Assembly: GCA_916613615.1 (NCBI GenBank)
Contig: OU744721.1
Span: 51,966,747-52,030,746 of the forward strand
DNA from: Steromphala cineraria
Taxonomy: Eukaryota; Mollusca; Gastropoda; Trochida; Trochidae
Direction of reading: 5' to 3'
DNA length: 64,000 bases
The translations under genes and the position numbers were made by a program. The notes below the pieces were generated by a model, which made no database searches, had not been told where the DNA came from, and saw only the letters and a program-made list of their open reading frames with translations. Of this stretch, positions 59,691 to 64,000 are shown in pieces (position 1 is the first letter of the stretch; the number at the start of each line of letters is the position of its first letter).

Positions 59691-61028
59691 TTGAAAGGAA
59701 GGCCACAAACAAAGGAATACATTGATCGCTTGTGTGAAGTATACATAATGATAATATAATGATAATGTCATTTAGTATATTGATGTATATATCCATGCTA
59801 GGGATGCCCAACTGACATGAATTCTATCATAATCCTTAAGCAACATTACTTTTAATGCCGCTTCAAGAGCGACCTCTCTGGTACATAACATTCTGTGTTC
59901 AGCTGGTAAGACTGAGTACATTTGGATGTAGTACTTTTCCTAGGGGCAGTGACAATACAAAAACAAGGTCACAAATGTCCGGTGCCTCGATGGAAAGCCG
60001 AACCCAGTATATTGGTTTGCGAGGCCAGCACGCTATAACACTACAAAGCGGGGCTCCACAAGAAATGAAAATGATAACTGATGTCAATGAATGTTCAACA
60101 GTTGGTCGATGGAGTGTTTCATAATAATCCATGATAGCAATCAAATGTGAGAAGGATCTTGAAATTGCAACAAAGAAAGAATAAATTTGACCTATACTCA
60201 TCGAGTAAAGAAACGTTACAATCTAAAATACAGGATACTGTAATCCAAGATGGATAGATACAACTAGCATATAGTTACAGCAACAGTCTTCAAAGCCATC
60301 TATCTTAATTCATAAATTCTGAAACCATAATTATATATTGGCAATGTTTCTATATTCTACTCTAAAATCTACACAATCGTCTCTATATCATCTCTGGAAA
60401 TTTCATCAGGAAAACATTATTCGCCCTTGCAATTGAGTTTAACTTATCGAAAGATAGAAAGAAAAACGTGTCTTTGTACATGATATCATATTCCGAATTT
60501 AAAAAAAAAATTAACTGGCGCATGCTCAGTTACTCGAACTTTTTAGAAAAAAGGGAAGTCTTGATACTTGGTTGGTTGAGAACACGAAACTATAAGTTCA
60601 GAGCATGAAACGCAAACCAAAGGGGGAACTCGCGTATTGGTGGATTTTCTTGACGCACAGGTCAATCTGACGGCTTGATTAACGAGGCCAGGTGAGATCT
60701 ATACGCTAGGGGAACTGGGTTGTCTTAACATTGTGGATTTTGCCTCACTCTGGTATATCTGGTATACTCTCCCATGCTACATGTACAAATTTAAAGAACG
60801 AATTTTGTAAAACTGTACAAAAACTGTACTGTGCTAAAGTTATTAAAGTTCAAAATTGACCAAATGTTCAACAGCTTCTATAAAAGTCAATTTAATTTGT
60901 ATTTTACGCTAACATAGTAAAGCAATATAGACCTCAATTTATTGAGAATGCTCGTTATCAACTCTTCTACCAGAGGAAAGCATGATTGACAGCGAACAGT
61001 AAGCCTATTGGCAAAACAGATAATATTT
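59691..61028. other. Non-coding stretch downstream of receptor B
   Basis: Two overlapping ORFs on opposite strands at 59855-60201 have no recognised domain. A minus-strand AATAAA at about 60938-60943 is a candidate poly(A) signal for receptor B, ~86 bases past its stop. Confidence 0.45.
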
Positions 61029-61233
61029 TCAGGTATTTTGATAGGTGTTGTTCTTGAGGGCTTCATAAGTCTTGTCCTCCGGCTCTGACGTCATAAGTGA
61101 CGTGTCCAGGGCCGCATAGTTGCTCTCAACATGGCCGCTGGAGTGCGCATGCGCTGAGGAGTCTGTAGGTTGTTGCTCGACGTTGCTCATCTCTTGATCT
61201 GGTTTCTTCGTAGATTTCTTCACCCACTGCAGT
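61029..61233 (-). CDS. Receptor B last exon: cytoplasmic tail
   Basis: Acceptor AACATTCTAG; begins RLQWVKKSTKK. Contains NYAALDTSL and TYEALKNNTYQNT-stop. YAAL and YEAL are separated by 13 residues, slightly more than the 6-12 of a classical ITAM; YQN fits pYxN. Shares YEA(I/L)…Y(E/Q)NT with receptor A. Confidence 0.85.
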
Positions 61234-63338
61234 CTAGAATGTTGGAAAAGGTTTAAACTAATCCAACGAATGATTCGGACACTGTGAATTAAACTGCTAT
61301 ATGAGAATATTGACAGCGGAAATTCTATCTATTGGCTTTTAGGTTGATATTTTTATGCACGATGTAAAACGATCACATGCGATATACTTTCATAATTTCT
61401 TTAAGATGCACAATAACTAAATAACTGTTTGTAGCGATTGAATGTCCAAAATATTCATTGTCTTGTGTTTGAAGCAAGGCTTTGTACCTGTGTATCGCCG
61501 TTGATTGGTTATAGTGCGACTGGTTCATCGTTTTAAACCGATTTGTGACAGTTTGTAAAAGCAAATAAAGATATCTACCACTGGAGAAATTTTATTGGGA
61601 AATATATTTTAGTATTACCTAAGTGTTAAATGTTCCGATGTTCGGTATGACAAAAATACCAAGATAGAGTTTTTTCTTAAAAAAATAAATCTTTATAGTT
61701 TATAACCAATACAATTATGACAGTTCCTCACAACAGAAGTGATGTTTGAGAACTCAATAAAAAAAGATTATGCTATTGAGGAACCTTTTTTTATCAACCC
61801 GTGAATGATATATTTTAAGTCAAATCGTTGAATAACATGAATTAAATTGTCATGATCAAACTTACCGTTGATGTAGAAGAAGACAAAGAAATATCCCGGT
61901 ATATGAGAGAAGAACAAGGAGGCCAGTCACAACAGCCGCAACAATCGTAGTTTGAACAGGGCACTTGGTTTCTGGTATTGCAAACATGAAACGTTGGGCA
62001 CAGAAGATACTGTGCATGAGGAGACTCATCTTCCTACGCAGAGCCTAAAAGGCCAGTTTCAAAACTGTCATTTTATGCCTTGCTGCATAGCCTTGTGTTT
62101 TCTGTGCTTGCTCTCTAGTCTGTAGGGGCACTATAGCAGCACAGAAAAGTAGAGTCACTGCAGCAAGGCATAAAATGACAGTTTGGAAACTCAGTGGCCT
62201 TTTAGGCTCTGCGTAGGAAGATGGAGGAGACTGACACTCCCTTTCACCTTAAAATTATACATCTCAAGTCATTTTCAGAATTATTCCGATGATTTAGATA
62301 ATCTAAAGACATAGAGTCTTACGTTAAGATATTGGATTGGCAGCGAACGATTTATGAAGCTATACAACATAGGAAGAATGGTCTGCAAAATTAGAAAACA
62401 TGAAGAAAATATGAAAATGAAAGTAACTTTAGAATTTTATAAATTCCTTTTGAAGGATTAAAGAGCCTGTGAGAACCGATGAAGATACGCATCTCTCAAT
62501 AAAACACGTCTGTCTCACAACGCAGGGACATGCACGCCTGGAAGTCGTTACTCAAGGAAGTGAATGAGTGTCTCTTCGAAAAAATACAGTAATACCTTAA
62601 ACCGATTTGCACAAAAACAAACTTTCCTCTAGCTTAAGAACCCGTTCGCTTTCTTGAATTTCAAAGCGTACACGTTCCTCGTCCAACTGCTGCAAGGTCT
62701 TGAATAATCAGAGGACTGAATTCATCTTCCATTCTCCCGCACTATTACTCACTTCGCATATACAAATTTACTTCAAACCATGTTAACACGATACTTAATT
62801 TTGGGCGTTGTTGATTAGCATTCAGATTCTAATATATCTATATATCAAACATACTGTATATAATAGTATTAACTTAACGTTCCAATAAATGTTTACTTAT
62901 ACTTTAGATGCATCAACAGATTGTTTTATTTTGCTTGGTTTTAGTATAAGGAGTCTGCAATCTTGTCCAGCACCTCTTGACAGAAGCCGTTACCGATGAA
63001 TATTAAGGCCGAGGGTGCACGAGGCAATTTTGCATGTAAGCGGGGAAGGGATTTATCATAGTAGCCTTTATCTGGTTGGTTTTTAATACCATGCAAGGTA
63101 GTTTACTATGTACACAGCTATACCACAATGTAGAGCCGAGTAATTTCGAAGTCTTACCGCAAAGTTTGCGTTTATTCTTAGAAAAAAAGGAATTATTTCT
63201 TACTGTCACATTTCTTCCCATCCCATCCATCCTCGCAGGCACCGGGACAATGTCCGTCAATCTTGTCACAAGCTTGGCTGTCGGCACAGTGACCACATCT
63301 TTCGTAACAATCCTGTCCATATCTGCCCTTTCTACACG
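61029..63338 (-). CDS. Receptor B, 3' part: EGF, TM, Tyr-rich tail (3 exons)
   Basis: Exons 63204-63338, 61866-61971 and 61029-61233 join in frame with phases 1, 1 and 2, the same as the last three exons of receptor A. The product part is an 8-Cys EGF repeat, one transmembrane helix and a 67-residue tail. The 5' exons (signal peptide, other domains) lie beyond the right end of the window. Likely a MEGF/SREC-type surface receptor and paralogue of A; ligand unknown. Confidence 0.8.
61866..61971 (-). CDS. Receptor B transmembrane exon
   Basis: Acceptor GCAATACCAG, donor CG|GTAAG. Encodes TKCPVQTT, then IVAAVVTGLLVLLSYTGIFL and CLLLHQR. Same phases and same GxxxC-LL-K/H-Q-x-R ending style as the TM exon of receptor A. 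Confidence 0.85.
62028..62222. repeat. Foldback element, ~60-bp arms
   Basis: Left arm from ATCTTCCTACGCAGAGCCTA to GCCTTGCTGC (62086); right arm 62160-62222 is its near-complete complement. The loop has a second stem (TTTTCTGTGCT/AGCACAGAAAA). In the intron between receptor B EGF and TM exons. Confidence 0.88.
63204..63338 (-). CDS. Receptor B EGF-like exon, 8 Cys
   Basis: Acceptor TGTATTTCCAG, donor A|GTAAGA, phase 1 both ends. Encodes CRKGRYGQDCYERC, GHC, ACDKIDGHC, GACEDGWDGKKC. Eight cysteines with RYGxxC and GWDGxxC, as in MEGF/SREC repeats. Confidence 0.88.
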
Positions 63339-63532
63339 CTGGAAATACATTGCATAATACAAAAATATACGGAAACCATGTTACACAAATGTATTCATAG
63401 CCAATATAATTGATAAGATTTTTGGATGTTATCTAGTCCATACGAAAATGGGCAATGTTTATTCCCGTGGATATGTATTGTTCCTGTAGCCTAAGGCCTT
63501 AAAGATGCTGTATCATACTTGCAGTTTTTTAA

Positions 63533-64000
63533 AGTATTTTTAATGTATTCGTTGTATTTTTAGAAAAATTTAGCGACCAACCTAGGGAATATCGGACCAA
63601 AATTCATTAAATATGAGATAATTTACCAAAATTACGGAAACGGCAGCCAACATAAAGGCGAATCAAGTGTGGCCATCTCACAACTTCCCGTCTCTAAATA
63701 TACGCTTGAAACCCGTCTTTGTCGCGCACGACTAGATTTTCTTTTCTTTTTCTCCGAATAAGGTATTTGTTGCTGCCAAAGTTGATACCCATCGAACGCA
63801 AATACGCTAGTTGTGACACGGTGTAAATCCTACACGCGTAATGATTACGTCACCGAAAGCGGCGGGTTCGTTAAATGCTATGCCCTTTCTTCAAGGGGTA
63901 CTGTGCTTTGGGCGTCGAAATAAGTATGCTATTGTTGATTAAACAATCTAAATATGATATCAAAATCAAAGATTTTTCTACAAAGTGATGTATGTCTTTT
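63533..64000 (+). repeat. Dispersed repeat R, copy 2 (cut by window end)
   Basis: Aligns with 29333-29779 over its length; no frame conserved. Continues past the window. Confidence 0.8.

Noticed and set aside
59855..60201. Overlapping ORFs on both strands as a gene
   Set aside because: No domain, no splice context and no start context; both are likely chance.

Overview
The window looks like animal nuclear DNA from a lophotrochozoan, most likely a bivalve mollusc. It is AT-rich and intron-rich, has TTAGGG-type telomere-like motifs, tRNA-derived SINEs, many small inverted-repeat elements and common molluscan repeat signatures (a 'GGAATATTGCCCAAG' SINE-like tail, a GGACGGACGGACACCGGACA tail). 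The species call is an inference. Nothing prokaryotic is present.

Layout. 1-23033: a satellite array of 176-bp monomers arranged as 352/353-bp dimers, interrupted at 5065-9463 by a 5'-truncated non-LTR retrotransposon with an intact ORF2 (endonuclease, reverse transcriptase, zinc knuckle). 23034-28465: unique AT-rich DNA with a TTAA-flanked MITE. 28466-39398 (minus strand): a complete seven-exon gene (A) that I assembled from splice sites and phases. It encodes a predicted 331-residue type I receptor: signal peptide, EGF-like, fucolectin-like F5/8 domain, EGF-like, transmembrane helix, tyrosine-rich tail. Its introns are filled with mobile DNA: a foldback element of about 2.3 kb, a (GAT)n tract next to a splice donor, a tyrosine-recombinase element with split direct repeats, and a Penelope-like remnant that a 518-bp MITE has interrupted.

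39350-46360: about 109 tandem copies of a 64-bp unit, and this is the most interesting signal in the window. The unit is the start codon plus signal-peptide coding sequence of gene A's first coding exon, joined to that exon's own 3' splice site. The copy nearest gene A is the only one seen running into a good 5' splice site. The array therefore seems to have grown out of a functional exon, and nearly every unit still carries an ATG, a hydrophobic leader and a polypyrimidine-CAG.

46361-61028: mostly non-coding DNA with foldbacks, SINEs and MITEs, plus a plus-strand claudin/PMP22-like tetraspan gene (about 51011-54861, three exons, with a reading-frame problem at its 5' end). 61029-63338 (minus): the last three exons of receptor gene B, a paralogue of A with the same TM-exon and tail-exon structure; its upstream exons lie beyond the window. 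A and B together suggest a local cluster of EGF-type surface receptors signalling through cytoplasmic tyrosines. No annotated coding sequence other than LINE ORF2 has an ORF longer than about 240 codons, so single-ORF scans would miss both receptors.
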